This document shows, in pieces, positions 18,133-26,684 of a stretch of DNA of 64,000 bases. The notes below the pieces were generated by a model, which saw nothing but the letters and a program-made list of their open reading frames with translations, had not been told where the DNA came from and ran no database searches. The stretch comes from Nostoc sphaeroides (lineage in GTDB: Bacteria > Cyanobacteriota > Cyanobacteriia > Cyanobacteriales > Nostocaceae). Made by a program: the position numbers and the translations under genes. Location of the stretch: contig NZ_CP031941.1 in assembly GCF_003443655.1 (NCBI RefSeq), positions 2,537,501 through 2,601,500 of the forward strand. The letters run 5' to 3'. How positions within the stretch are numbered: position 1 is the first letter of the stretch; each line of letters starts with the position of its first letter.

Positions 18133-18397
18133 GAGACATCACCGATTTAACTGTTATCTATTTTACAGCTTACAATGCACTCACAATAATAAGCCGCCCT
18201 TGATCACAAACCAAGCTGTTGGCGGTAAGCGTAGCAATGCCGTCAGGCTTATCGCTAAAGTTCACTCTTGCACAGTGGATCTAATTTGCATATCCTTCAG
18301 CAGGCTCTAAGTCTTGTTAATTGAGATGTTAGCTGGATTTACGCCAAGTTGTACTAAGCAATTTCCAGGTTGAGCCTTCAGATTATTCTGAAATATC

Positions 18398-20278
18398 TTA
18401 ACTTCCCAACATCTGCAAGTTATGCAAAGTGGCATAAAGCCCACCTTCTTGTATTAGTTGCTCGTGGCTTCCCTGTTCGATTAATTCGCCACGCTTCAGA
18501 ACAAAAATCCGGTCTACATTGCGAATTGTAGACAGGCGGTGAGCGATAATAATCGCGGTACGTCTGAGCAAAAGCTGGTTTAATGCCTCTTGAACTAAAG
18601 CTTCTGTGCCAACATCTAAACTAGCGGTAGCTTCATCTAATACCAAAATTTGGGGACTGCGAATGGCAGCCCGCGCAAAGGCTAAAAGTTGCTTTTCACC
18701 ACTAGAAATATTTGTGCCCCGTTCTCGCAGTTGAGTATCATACCCTTGGGGTAGTTCTTCTATAAATTGGGCAATGTTGGTTTGCTCTGCTGCTTGTTGA
18801 ATCTGTTCAATGGTATAGCCATCTCCTAAAGAAATGTTGCTTTTAACATCGCCAGCAAACAAAAAGCCTTCTTGGAAAATTACTGCCATGTAACGCCGCA
18901 GTTCTGCCTGTGGTACTTCCCGAATATCTACGCCATCGATGAGAATGCGTCCTTGGGTGGGTTCGTAGAGACGGCACAAAAGACGGATGATCGAAGTTTT
19001 ACCCGCACCTGTGGGGCCGACTAGTGCAATTTTTTCACCTGGATGAATGGTGAAATCTAAGTCTTTAATTACGTAATCATCATTTTTGTAAGCAAACCAG
19101 ACGTGATCAAAACGGATTTCTCCCAGTTCCGGCGGGGAAGTGACGTCTGGAGATTCTAGATTTGCAACGATCTCGTCTATGTAGCCAAATTTCGCATCAA
19201 ATATTGAGAAGCGGACATTGGCGCGATCGCGGATTTCTATCGGTTCATCTAATATATCGCCTACGCGTTCTATTGCAGTAAAACCTGCTTGAATTACTGT
19301 AAATTTTTCGGCAAAATCCCTTAAAGGATCAAATAATCGCTGGGCATACAAAATAAATGCAGATAATGTCCCAAAAGCTAAACTTTTTCCTAACAGTAAC
19401 AAACCACCCATGCACAAAACAGCTGCGATCGCAATCAGACCAATCCATTCCAAGGTGGCTGAAATAAATGAATCATAAAAGATGGTTTTATCCATTTGCT
19501 GAGTGTAGCGGCTGTTTGTGGCGCGAAATAATTCGGCATTAAATTTTTCCCTGCGGAACAACTGCACTACGTTAATGCCAACCACATTTTCTTGTAACTG
19601 TGAGTTCAATATAGAAAGTTCTTCCCGCCCTTTGTAATTGGCTTTGCGGTACTGTTGCTGAATGTAAACAATTAACCAGGTAATTGGTAACAACATCAAT
19701 AGCAGCAAGCAGGTGAGTTGCCATTCGATGGAAAACATTAAACCCAAAATTACCAGCATGGAAAACAAATTGGACACAATGCCAATTGCCCCAGTAGAAA
19801 AGACATCGCCTAACACTTCCACATCGCTGGTGATTCTGGTGATTAATTTACCTACGGGTGTACGGTCAAAAAACCTTACTGCTAACGATGTCACATGCTG
19901 AAATAAGTCTTGGCGAATTGCTGCGGTGATTTGTTGCCCTAGCTTTTGTACTAAATAACCTTGATAGCCTGTTAAAATCAGTCGGCTGGCGATCGCAACT
20001 AACAATAATCCCTCCAGGATATTTAGCCCTTCGGACATGGGGCGATTCCTGAGAAATTCGTAAGTGCTTGGTTCATTGCGAATTAGGGAAATAGCTTGGC
20101 CAATCAACAGTGGTTGTACGGCATTAGCTAGGGCGATCGGTACGAGTAAGCCCATTGATAGCGCCAACAGCCGTCCGCTATGACGGGCATAAGGCACTAA
20201 ACGCAAAAATAACCGCCAGTCATTTTCACGGCGATGGTCTTGCGTATAAGATTTTTTGAGAGATTGGTAGATGCTCAT
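18398..20278 (-). CDS. ABC transporter, fused permease and ATPase (MsbA/multidrug type)
   Basis: 626-residue half-transporter exporting lipids or drugs as a homodimer in the inner membrane. The N-terminal type IV exporter domain has six membrane segments between about 35 and 330, with RITSDVEVLGDVFSTG in the coupling region. The nucleotide-binding domain has Walker A LVGPTGAGKTSIIRLL at about 425, the signature as SSGEKQLLAFARAA (variant SSGEK instead of LSGGQ), Walker B ILVLDEATASLD and the H-loop IIAHRLSTI. The substrate is not predictable. It is divergent from the GNAT pair 55 bp away. Confidence 0.92.
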   Translation of the reverse strand: MSIYQSLKKSYTQDHRRENDWRLFLRLVPYARHSGRLLALSMGLLVPIALANAVQPLLIGQAISLIRNEPSTYEFLRNRPMSEGLNILEGLLLVAIASRLILTGYQGYLVQKLGQQITAAIRQDLFQHVTSLAVRFFDRTPVGKLITRITSDVEVLGDVFSTGAIGIVSNLFSMLVILGLMFSIEWQLTCLLLLMLLPITWLIVYIQQQYRKANYKGREELSILNSQLQENVVGINVVQLFRREKFNAELFRATNSRYTQQMDKTIFYDSFISATLEWIGLIAIAAVLCMGGLLLLGKSLAFGTLSAFILYAQRLFDPLRDFAEKFTVIQAGFTAIERVGDILDEPIEIRDRANVRFSIFDAKFGYIDEIVANLESPDVTSPPELGEIRFDHVWFAYKNDDYVIKDLDFTIHPGEKIALVGPTGAGKTSIIRLLCRLYEPTQGRILIDGVDIREVPQAELRRYMAVIFQEGFLFAGDVKSNISLGDGYTIEQIQQAAEQTNIAQFIEELPQGYDTQLRERGTNISSGEKQLLAFARAAIRSPQILVLDEATASLDVGTEALVQEALNQLLLRRTAIIIAHRLSTIRNVDRIFVLKRGELIEQGSHEQLIQEGGLYATLHNLQMLGS

Positions 20279-20353
20279 AGTAAGAGCATTATATTAATGT
20301 TTATAAAAAAACACGCATCTTTAAAGTAGCGTTTGTCTTCTTACTCTGATACC

Positions 20354-20575
20354 ATGCCTGAGATAGAAACTGCAAGACTGTTACTAAGACCCTATACTCC
20401 TCAAGACCTGGATGAACTTGCTTTCATTTTGAGCAACCCAGCAGTTATGAGGTATTCACCCAGAGGGACTATACCTAAAGATCAGGTAAAAGAAGTAACG
20501 CAGGAAATATTACAATTTTTTATTAAACACTGGCAACAGCATTTTACAAATTTGAATTGGGGTAATTATGCCTGA
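20354..20575 (+). pseudogene. Truncated GNAT acetyltransferase copy
   Basis: 73 residues starting MPEIETARLLLRPYTPQDLD, equivalent to the first third of the next gene (MPEIETARLQLRHFNLNDFD). Similarity runs through KHWQQH, then the protein diverges and stops after FTNLNWGNYA, before the acetyl-CoA loop. The frame can also be opened from a TTG at 20333, but the paralogue indicates the ATG at 20354. It overlaps the intact copy by 8 bp. It is most simply a tandem duplicate whose 3' part was deleted; on its own it cannot be an enzyme. Confidence 0.75.
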
Positions 20576-21101
20576 GATCGAAACTGCGCGGCTGCAACTA
20601 AGGCATTTCAATCTAAATGACTTCGATTACCTATTTCGCCTCTACAGCGATGCAGAAGTCATGAAGTATCTGTTGCCAAGAACAAGGGAACAAACCCAAG
20701 CAAGTTTAAGCAAGCATATCCAACAGTGGCAACAACACAACTTTGGGATGTGGGCAGTAATATACAAAGAAACTGGTACAATGATTGGCCGTTGTGGACT
20801 TGGGTTTCTGGAAAATACGCCAGAAGTTGAGCTTGGCTACGTGTTTGAAAAGTCCTACTGGAACATGGGACTGGCAACTGAAGCATCTCTTGCAACTTTA
20901 AAGTTTGGATTTTGGGAAGTGAAGCTAGATCGGATAGTCGCGATCGCTCATCCAGAAAACATCGCTTCAGTGCGAGTCATTCAAAAGGTAGGGATGAAGT
21001 ATGAAAAGAATGCTAGCTATTACGGTCATGATGTAGTATACTATGCTGCCTCAAACTCAGAATGGCAAGCGGATGATTCCCTTTACATTTCGCAATCTTA
21101 A
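20568..21101 (+). CDS. GNAT family N-acetyltransferase (RimJ/RimL type)
   Basis: 177-residue protein resembling ribosomal-protein alanine acetyltransferases. The N-terminus PEIETARLQLRHF is typical of this group. The acetyl-CoA region is PEVELGYVFEKSYWNMGLATEAS (x-x-G-x-A), followed by IVAIAHPENIASVRVIQKVGMKYE, the signature Asn-x-x-Ser segment. The natural substrate cannot be inferred. The start ATG lies inside the end of the truncated copy upstream, so the two share one transcript. Confidence 0.88.
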   Translation: MPEIETARLQLRHFNLNDFDYLFRLYSDAEVMKYLLPRTREQTQASLSKHIQQWQQHNFGMWAVIYKETGTMIGRCGLGFLENTPEVELGYVFEKSYWNMGLATEASLATLKFGFWEVKLDRIVAIAHPENIASVRVIQKVGMKYEKNASYYGHDVVYYAASNSEWQADDSLYISQS

Positions 21102-21416
21102 AACTATCAGATCCCGTAGCATACAGAGTAATGGGCGAACCAACTGCTACATACAAAAACCACTGCTGCAAATTCAATAAAGCTATAGAGAATATATGCT
21201 TTAGGTCTTTGATAGGGACGCATAGCTGTGCCTTATACTAGGTTCTTTGTATTAATTACTTCATACATATCCTGTAAGTATGAATTTGTATCATATTTTT
21301 ATGTTTAAGTCTTATATCTAAAGATAGATGATTAAGGTTAAAATTTGGGAAACCTAAGAGAGGTTCATTCCTAAAAGATGTCCTGCCTATTTATCGCAGA
21401 ATGCAACTGAGGCCAG
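21102..21416. other. Intergenic stretch upstream of the TPR gene
   Basis: 315 bp, AT-rich. No coding frame, strong hairpin or dispersed repeat recognised. The TPR gene start has no strong Shine-Dalgarno sequence (GAGGCCAG just upstream). Confidence 0.5.
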
Positions 21417-22439
21417 ATGACGCAACCTTTAAATCAAGTCAAAGAGTGGGAACAACGTCGTGATGAAGCAAGCCGCTACTACCAGCGCGGGAGATTCCAA
21501 GAGTCTCTGGATCTGGCAACCAAGAATTTACACTTGGCTAGATCAATTCCAGACAGAGCCAGAGAAGGCTATACATTAAACGACCTTGGTTTAGCTCACC
21601 TCAGTTGCTGGCAACCTCAAAAAGCATTAGAGCGCTTTAATCAGGCGCTTTCGGTTGCTGTTGAAATTGGCAACGCGCCAGCACAAGCAACTGCACTTAG
21701 CAATCTAGGTTCTACCTACAGCCGTCTCGGACGTTTTTCGCAAGCGTTAGAATATTTTGACCAAGCACTACCAATATTTAGGCGATCGCAAGATACTCAA
21801 AGTGAAGTTTCTACTCTTAATGATGTAGCACTAATTTATACCCGCTTAGGAGAACCGAAACGGGCATTGTTGCTACAACACCAAATTTTGAGGATGCGGC
21901 GATTGTTAGGTGACTTTTCTGGTGAGGCAACAACCCTAAATGGTATTGGGTTTGCTTACAATGTCTTAGGCAAGTTTGAGGAAGCTTTAGAATTTTTTCA
22001 AGCAGCGCTTCCAATTCAACGAGCAGTCAAGAATTTGGTTGGTGAAGCAACCACTTTGAATAATATTGCTTCTGTCTATAGTGATTTAGGAAAACCGAAA
22101 CAAGCGCTATTGCTCTACTATCAAGTTCTTTTGACACGTCGAGAAATCAGCGATCGCTCTGGTGAGGCAACAACGCTTCATAACATTGGTTATACCTATA
22201 GCACTCTGTCAGAGCATCGGCAAGCAATGAAGTTCTATAAGCAAGGCATTGCAATTTATCAACAACTCGGCGATGGTCTGGGAGAAATTTCAACTTTGCT
22301 GAATATGGGAAACCTTTACGCCACAACGAAACGCAAAAAAATGGCGCGATCGTGCTACCAAAACGCCCAAGAGTTAGCAGAACAAATCGAACATCAGCCA
22401 CTCCTAGAAAAAGTACAGCAGTTTATAGATTCTCTGTAG
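21417..22439 (+). CDS. Tetratricopeptide repeat protein (Rapsyn/LGN-like TPR_12 array)
   Basis: 340 residues made almost wholly of about seven 40-residue TPRs. The repeated core reads GEATTLNNIASVYSDLGKPKQAL, with the G-E-A-T-T-L-N/H-N-I-G signature of long TPR_12/TPR_10 units. No signal peptide, membrane segment or catalytic domain, so it is a cytosolic scaffold for protein interactions. The last segment LLEKVQQFIDSL caps the array. Neighbours give no pathway. It is followed by a strong terminator. Confidence 0.88.
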   Translation: MTQPLNQVKEWEQRRDEASRYYQRGRFQESLDLATKNLHLARSIPDRAREGYTLNDLGLAHLSCWQPQKALERFNQALSVAVEIGNAPAQATALSNLGSTYSRLGRFSQALEYFDQALPIFRRSQDTQSEVSTLNDVALIYTRLGEPKRALLLQHQILRMRRLLGDFSGEATTLNGIGFAYNVLGKFEEALEFFQAALPIQRAVKNLVGEATTLNNIASVYSDLGKPKQALLLYYQVLLTRREISDRSGEATTLHNIGYTYSTLSEHRQAMKFYKQGIAIYQQLGDGLGEISTLLNMGNLYATTKRKKMARSCYQNAQELAEQIEHQPLLEKVQQFIDSL

Positions 22440-22458
22440 GTTGATGCAGCAGACTCAG

Positions 22459-22495
22459 ATTCCCGACTTCTCCTTAAAGAAGTCGGGAATTTTGT
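22459..22495 (+). terminator. Rho-independent terminator after the TPR gene
   Basis: Perfect 13-bp stem ATTCCCGACTTCT / AGAAGTCGGGAAT with a 6-nt loop (CCTTAA), followed by TTTGTTGTT. Confidence 0.9.
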
Positions 22496-22609
22496 TGTTC
22501 TTGAAGCTCAAAAAATTAGCAACTTCGTTACCATCAACCATATACTGCTCTACAGGTTACGATCAATTAAGAAGTAATAATTTTTTATGGCACCGCCAGG
22601 AGTCTCTAA

Positions 22610-22828
22610 ATGTTCATTAGTGAATTGTCACCTATATTCAAAGAATTTATCCAGCACCCAGCCTCATTTGTCGGTGGGTTATTCTCTGGTGTGCTTCGGC
22701 TCAATCTTGCAGAAGATCCCGTAAAAAGCTGGCTGGATCAACAGACCCGCTCCAATAGTTACATCAGTACTACAACAGATGCACATAATGGCAAAACAAG
22801 TGGGCCTCAACAGATTTCGATTGATTAG
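22610..22828 (+). CDS. Small hypothetical protein
   Basis: 72 residues: MFISELSPIFKEFIQHPASF, then VGGLFSGVLRLNLAEDPVKSWLDQQ and a polar, probably disordered tail rich in Ser/Thr. A good ribosome site (GCCAGGAG) precedes the ATG by about 8 nt, and coding character is clear over the first 45 residues. The region FVGGLFSGVLRL could lie on a membrane surface. It appears to be of a type conserved in filamentous cyanobacteria; function unknown. A palindromic repeat follows it. Confidence 0.7.
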   Translation: MFISELSPIFKEFIQHPASFVGGLFSGVLRLNLAEDPVKSWLDQQTRSNSYISTTTDAHNGKTSGPQQISID

Positions 22829-22863
22829 CATACTCCTACTACAATATCTAAGCTAGCGGGGTT

Positions 22864-22891
22864 GTAAAGACGCGAAATTTCGCGTCTCTAC
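22864..22891. repeat. 28-bp palindromic repeat
   Basis: GTAAAGACGCGAAATTTCGCGTCTCTAC, a nearly perfect palindrome of the GACGCGA/TCGCGTC family, sited just after the small hypothetical gene. It may act as a terminator. Confidence 0.85.
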
Positions 22892-23022
22892 AGGGTTTTG
22901 GTAACAAACTAACCAATCAGAATTAATCAGACAGACCAGTAGTTTATTTCCACCAAGGTGTACTAGTCGAGTGTCCCCTATTAAGGGATACTAAATCCAG
23001 GTAAGTAGATAGGCAAGGAAAT

Positions 23023-24189
23023 ATGGAATCCCTAACCTCTCGTATGCAGGCGGTACAGTCGCCAATTATTCCTGTGGTTGGGGAACTGATAAAAAACTCT
23101 CCTGGAACAATCTCTCTAGGACAGGGTGTTGTTTCTTACAATCCACCACCGGAAGCGATAGAACTTTTACCCAAATTTTTAGCCGAACCCGCTAATAATT
23201 TATACAAATCAGTTGAAGGAATTCCCCCGTTGCTGACAGCACTTGCAGAAAAATTGCAAACCTTCAACGGCATTGAAATCAATGGGGAAAATTGTATTGT
23301 GGTGACAGCCGGGAGCAATATGGCATTTATGAATGCCATTCTTGCCATAACTAACCCAGGCGATGAAATTATTCTGAATACGCCCTACTATTTCAACCAC
23401 GAAATGGCGATCGCAATGGCTGGTTGTCGTGCAGTGTTAGTGGCGACAGATGAAAATTACCAACTGCGCCCAGATGCGATCGCTCAAGCAATTACCCCCA
23501 AAACGCGGGCTGTGGTAACAATTTCACCAAATAACCCGACTGGAGTTGTCTATTCTGAAGCTGCATTGCACCAAGTAAATCAAATTTGTAGCACTCGCGG
23601 CATTTACCATATCAGCGATGAAGCCTATGAATACTTTACCTATAACGGGGTCAAACATGTTTCCCCTGGTGCATTTGAGAGTAGTAGCGAGTACACCATT
23701 TCTCTTTTTAGCCTTTCCAAAGCATACGGTTTTGCCAGTTGGCGCATTGGCTACATGGTGATTCCCAAACACTTATTTGTTTCCGTCAAACAAGTCCAGG
23801 ATACAATTTTGATTTGTCCGCCAGTAATTTCCCAATATGCAGCTTTAGGGGCATTGCAAGCAAAAGCGGAGTATTTGGAGAGTAATATAGAGGCGATCGC
23901 TCAAGTTCGACAATTAGTACTCGACTCCCTTAACCGCCTACAAGGTTTATGTAGTATTACACCTGCCAATGGCGCTTTCTATTTTTTCCTCAAAGTTAAT
24001 ACTCAGATGGATGCTTTGGAGTTAGTTAAAAGACTAATCCAGGAACATAAAATAGCAGTCATTCCAGGTACAACCTTTGGTATGGATGACGGATGCTATC
24101 TCCGCGTTGCCTACGGTGCGCTGCAAAAAGATACAGCAAAAGATGGTATAGAAAGATTAGTACAAGGTTTGGAAACTATTGTTTTGTAG
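23023..24189 (+). CDS. Pyridoxal-phosphate-dependent class I/II aminotransferase
   Basis: 388-residue fold-type I PLP enzyme. Visible features: NNLYKSVEGIPPLLTALAEKL near the start; GSNMAFMNAI; the Asn and Pro of TISPNNPTGVVYSE; the Asp of HISDEAYEYFTYNG; the Schiff-base Lys in SLFSLSKAYGFASWRIGYMV at about 240; and the substrate-carboxylate Arg in YLRVAYG near 365. It belongs to the aspartate-aminotransferase superfamily; the amino-acid specificity is not clear. Its TAG stop is part of the first of two downstream palindromic repeats (24186-24238). Confidence 0.9.
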   Translation: MESLTSRMQAVQSPIIPVVGELIKNSPGTISLGQGVVSYNPPPEAIELLPKFLAEPANNLYKSVEGIPPLLTALAEKLQTFNGIEINGENCIVVTAGSNMAFMNAILAITNPGDEIILNTPYYFNHEMAIAMAGCRAVLVATDENYQLRPDAIAQAITPKTRAVVTISPNNPTGVVYSEAALHQVNQICSTRGIYHISDEAYEYFTYNGVKHVSPGAFESSSEYTISLFSLSKAYGFASWRIGYMVIPKHLFVSVKQVQDTILICPPVISQYAALGALQAKAEYLESNIEAIAQVRQLVLDSLNRLQGLCSITPANGAFYFFLKVNTQMDALELVKRLIQEHKIAVIPGTTFGMDDGCYLRVAYGALQKDTAKDGIERLVQGLETIVL

Positions 24190-24238
24190 AGACGCGATTA
24201 ATCGCGTCTGTTTTGTAGAGACGCGATTAATCGCGTCT
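24186..24238. repeat. Two tandem palindromic repeats
   Basis: GTAGAGACGCGATTAATCGCGTCT at 24186-24209 and 24215-24238, separated by GTTTT. The first unit supplies the aminotransferase stop codon (TAG 24187-24189). Confidence 0.9.
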
Positions 24239-24321
24239 GTTAAGAGTTGATATTTAATTTATGAGAACGTTAAACTGTGTTGGCGTACCTCGTTGATAAT
24301 TCCAAATATAAAATTGAAGAG

Positions 24322-24759
24322 ATGCCAATTATTAATAAGTTAATTGAAATTGAAACTGAACCAAAAATTAATATTCATAATATAACATCACAAATCCAAG
24401 ATTTTCTTACTTCAACATCAATTAAAAATGGACAACTTTTAGTATTTTCTCGACACACAACCACAGCTTTAGCTATCAACGAAGATGAAGTTAGATTATT
24501 AGAAGATATAAAAGTGTTCTTGCAAAAATTAGCACCTGAATCAGACAGATATTTGCATAATGACTTGCATTTAAGAGATGTCCCGGAAGATGAGCCAATT
24601 AATGCTCACTCTCATTTAATGGCAATGATGCTGACAACTAGTGAGATAATTCCCATTGTGGATGGTAAATTAGCTCTGGGAACCTGGCAATCTGTATTGT
24701 TTTTTGAGTTGGATGGGCCGCGCAAAAGAACGGTATTTTTCCAAGTTTCTGGTGAATAA
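24322..24759 (+). CDS. YjbQ family protein (secondary thiamine-phosphate synthase-like, UPF0047)
   Basis: 145 residues with the family core QLLVFSRHTTTALAINEDE and the metal-site motifs DRYLHNDLHLRD, INAHSHLMAMML and LALGTWQSVLFFELDGPR. YjbQ proteins have weak thiamine-phosphate synthase activity, but their physiological role is unsettled. The frame is open from a GTG at 24277, but the ATG at 24322 has GAAGAG just upstream and gives the family's normal length, so it is preferred. It stands alone downstream of the aminotransferase, separated by a palindromic repeat pair. Confidence 0.88.
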   Translation: MPIINKLIEIETEPKINIHNITSQIQDFLTSTSIKNGQLLVFSRHTTTALAINEDEVRLLEDIKVFLQKLAPESDRYLHNDLHLRDVPEDEPINAHSHLMAMMLTTSEIIPIVDGKLALGTWQSVLFFELDGPRKRTVFFQVSGE

Positions 24760-24941
24760 TGCAACTTCACACCTGTAATCCTCTCAAAGCAACCTAAATC
24801 TGAGAGAATTACGAACGCGACCAACAAGTAGATTAGTTAAATTTACCTACAGCAGTTAAAACCTGAAAGAATGTTTCTAAGCATAACCTTCCTTTCCACA
24901 AACCAGAACTTTCGTTGTGACAAAGGCAGACGCAATTAGTG

Positions 24942-25994
24942 ATGAAAAATAACGATAACTTTGTATTACGTAATACTTGGTACTATGCTCTGCCTAGTAA
25001 TCAGATTAAGCCAGGTATGATGATCAGCCGCATTTTCTTGGGAGAACCAGTGCTGCTAGTTCGCAGCCAGGATGGTAAAGTCTCGGCGATGACAGACATT
25101 TGTCCCCATCGTGGTGTGCCCTTGAGTTGTGGTAGATTCAATGGACAAGAAGTAGAATGCTGTTACCACGGTTGGCGCTTTGATCCGAGTGGACGCTGCA
25201 CTGCAATACCATCTCTTGTAGAGGAACAGCAGATGGATTTGAGGCGCTTCGACGTAAAGTCTTATGCAATCCGGGAAGCCCAAGGGAATATCTGGATATA
25301 TATAGCCGATCCCGATAACCCTCAACCTGCTTCTGAGATAGAGATTCCGGTAATTCCAGGGTTTGGCGATCGCTCTCATCAATTCGTAGAGGTGGTAAAA
25401 TTCCCTTGTTTTATAGATCATGCAGTAGTAGGTCTGATGGACCCGGCTCATTCACCTTATGTTCATCGCGCTTGGTGGTGGCGAAGTGAAAAACTGCACG
25501 AAGAAGTGAAGCAATTCGATGCTTCGCCCTACGGCTTTACGATGCGACGACACCGATTACCAGCAAATGGAGGCAGATTATACTGGCTGATTGGCGGTGG
25601 TGTGCCGGAAACGGAGATTTCTTTTCGTTTACCTGGAGTCAGAATCGAAGAAACCACAATTGGCAACCATCGAGTCGTTAATTTGACGGCAGTTACACCG
25701 ATTTCAGACATAGAAACTGAGGTAACTTTTGCTCTTTACTGGACACTTCCTTGGGTAGGATTTTTCAAACCACTGTTACATGTGTTGGCGCGGACTTTCA
25801 TTGGACAAGACCGAACGGTTGTAGAAAAGCAGCAGATTGGTTTGAAATATAATCCTGTGCTACGGCTGATTAAAGACTCAGATATGCAGGCGCAGTGGTA
25901 TTACCAGCTGAAGCGAGAGTATGCTAAATCTGTGGCTGAAGGACGAGAATTTGTAAATCCTGTTAAGGGTCAAATACTCCGGTGGCGTGCTTAA
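24942..25994 (+). CDS. Rieske [2Fe-2S] ring-hydroxylating oxygenase alpha subunit (PAO/vanillate-type)
   Basis: 350-residue non-heme iron oxygenase. The Rieske centre is CPHRGVPLSCGRF followed by CCYHGWRFDP: C55, H57, C74 and H77 if numbered from the GTG at 24939. The mononuclear iron site is MDPAHSPYVH (D-x-x-H-x-x-x-x-H) at about 170. No C-terminal CxxC or transmembrane helix like that of plant pheophorbide a oxygenase is seen. Electrons must come from a separate reductase. The ATG at 24942 directly follows an in-frame GTG. It converges with an SDR gene 1 bp away and an alpha/beta hydrolase, so a shared degradative or pigment pathway is possible but unproven. Confidence 0.9.
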   Translation: MKNNDNFVLRNTWYYALPSNQIKPGMMISRIFLGEPVLLVRSQDGKVSAMTDICPHRGVPLSCGRFNGQEVECCYHGWRFDPSGRCTAIPSLVEEQQMDLRRFDVKSYAIREAQGNIWIYIADPDNPQPASEIEIPVIPGFGDRSHQFVEVVKFPCFIDHAVVGLMDPAHSPYVHRAWWWRSEKLHEEVKQFDASPYGFTMRRHRLPANGGRLYWLIGGGVPETEISFRLPGVRIEETTIGNHRVVNLTAVTPISDIETEVTFALYWTLPWVGFFKPLLHVLARTFIGQDRTVVEKQQIGLKYNPVLRLIKDSDMQAQWYYQLKREYAKSVAEGREFVNPVKGQILRWRA

Positions 25995-25995
25995 A

Positions 25996-26673
25996 TTACT
26001 GCAAAGTAAATTCTGCAAATTCTCTTTGTCCAAACAGCATATTTCGGTCTACTGCTGACAAGATTTTATTATTGGTGGCATCGCTATTTAAACAGCGAAC
26101 AACTAACTGGGCGACATCTGCACGATTTATGCTACCAATAATGTGCGGATCTTCAGTCAAAACGCCATTACCCGTTGCTGGTTCTGACTTTAGTCCACCA
26201 GGACGGATGATTGTATAGGTGAGTCCACTGGCAATTAAGTGTTGTTCAGCTTTGTCTTTCTCAGCTAAAACTTTTCCCAGTACCGCTAAAACTTGGGGTG
26301 ACGCAGCAACAACACTATTGCCAGCACCAATGGAAGATACAAGAATAAACTTTTGCACCCCAGCTTTAACTGCTGCATCAATCAGATTTTTATTACCAGG
26401 GTAATCGGGTCTTTCTACATCAGATGGTAAACCGCCAATTGTACTGATAACAGTGTGAATAGGTTCATCTGTAAGCATGGCGCGTTCTACATCGCCAACA
26501 TTCAAGGCATCTCCTTGAACTACCTCAATACCGATTTTTTCTAGTTCACTAGCAACTGCTGCTGTTCTCGAGAAAGCTCTTACCTTTAGCTGTTGCGCTG
26601 TGAGATATTGAGCAATTTCTCGACCAACACCGCGACTTGCTCCAGCCAGAAAAATATAAGATGCACTTGTCAT
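25996..26673 (-). CDS. SDR family NAD(P)-binding protein (NmrA-like)
   Basis: 225 residues. The N-terminal Rossmann motif is YIFLAGASRGVGREIAQYL, followed by VRAFSRTAAVASELEKIG and VVQGDALNVGDVERAM. VISTIGGLP and LTYTIIRPGGLKSEPATGNG mark the atypical SDR5/NmrA group. No clear YxxxK catalytic pair. It ends 1 bp from the Rieske oxygenase end (convergent) and lies 11 bp after the alpha/beta hydrolase gene on its own strand, so the two minus-strand genes form an operon. Confidence 0.87.
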   Translation of the reverse strand: MTSASYIFLAGASRGVGREIAQYLTAQQLKVRAFSRTAAVASELEKIGIEVVQGDALNVGDVERAMLTDEPIHTVISTIGGLPSDVERPDYPGNKNLIDAAVKAGVQKFILVSSIGAGNSVVAASPQVLAVLGKVLAEKDKAEQHLIASGLTYTIIRPGGLKSEPATGNGVLTEDPHIIGSINRADVAQLVVRCLNSDATNNKILSAVDRNMLFGQREFAEFTLQ

Positions 26674-26684
26674 AATAAATTTAA

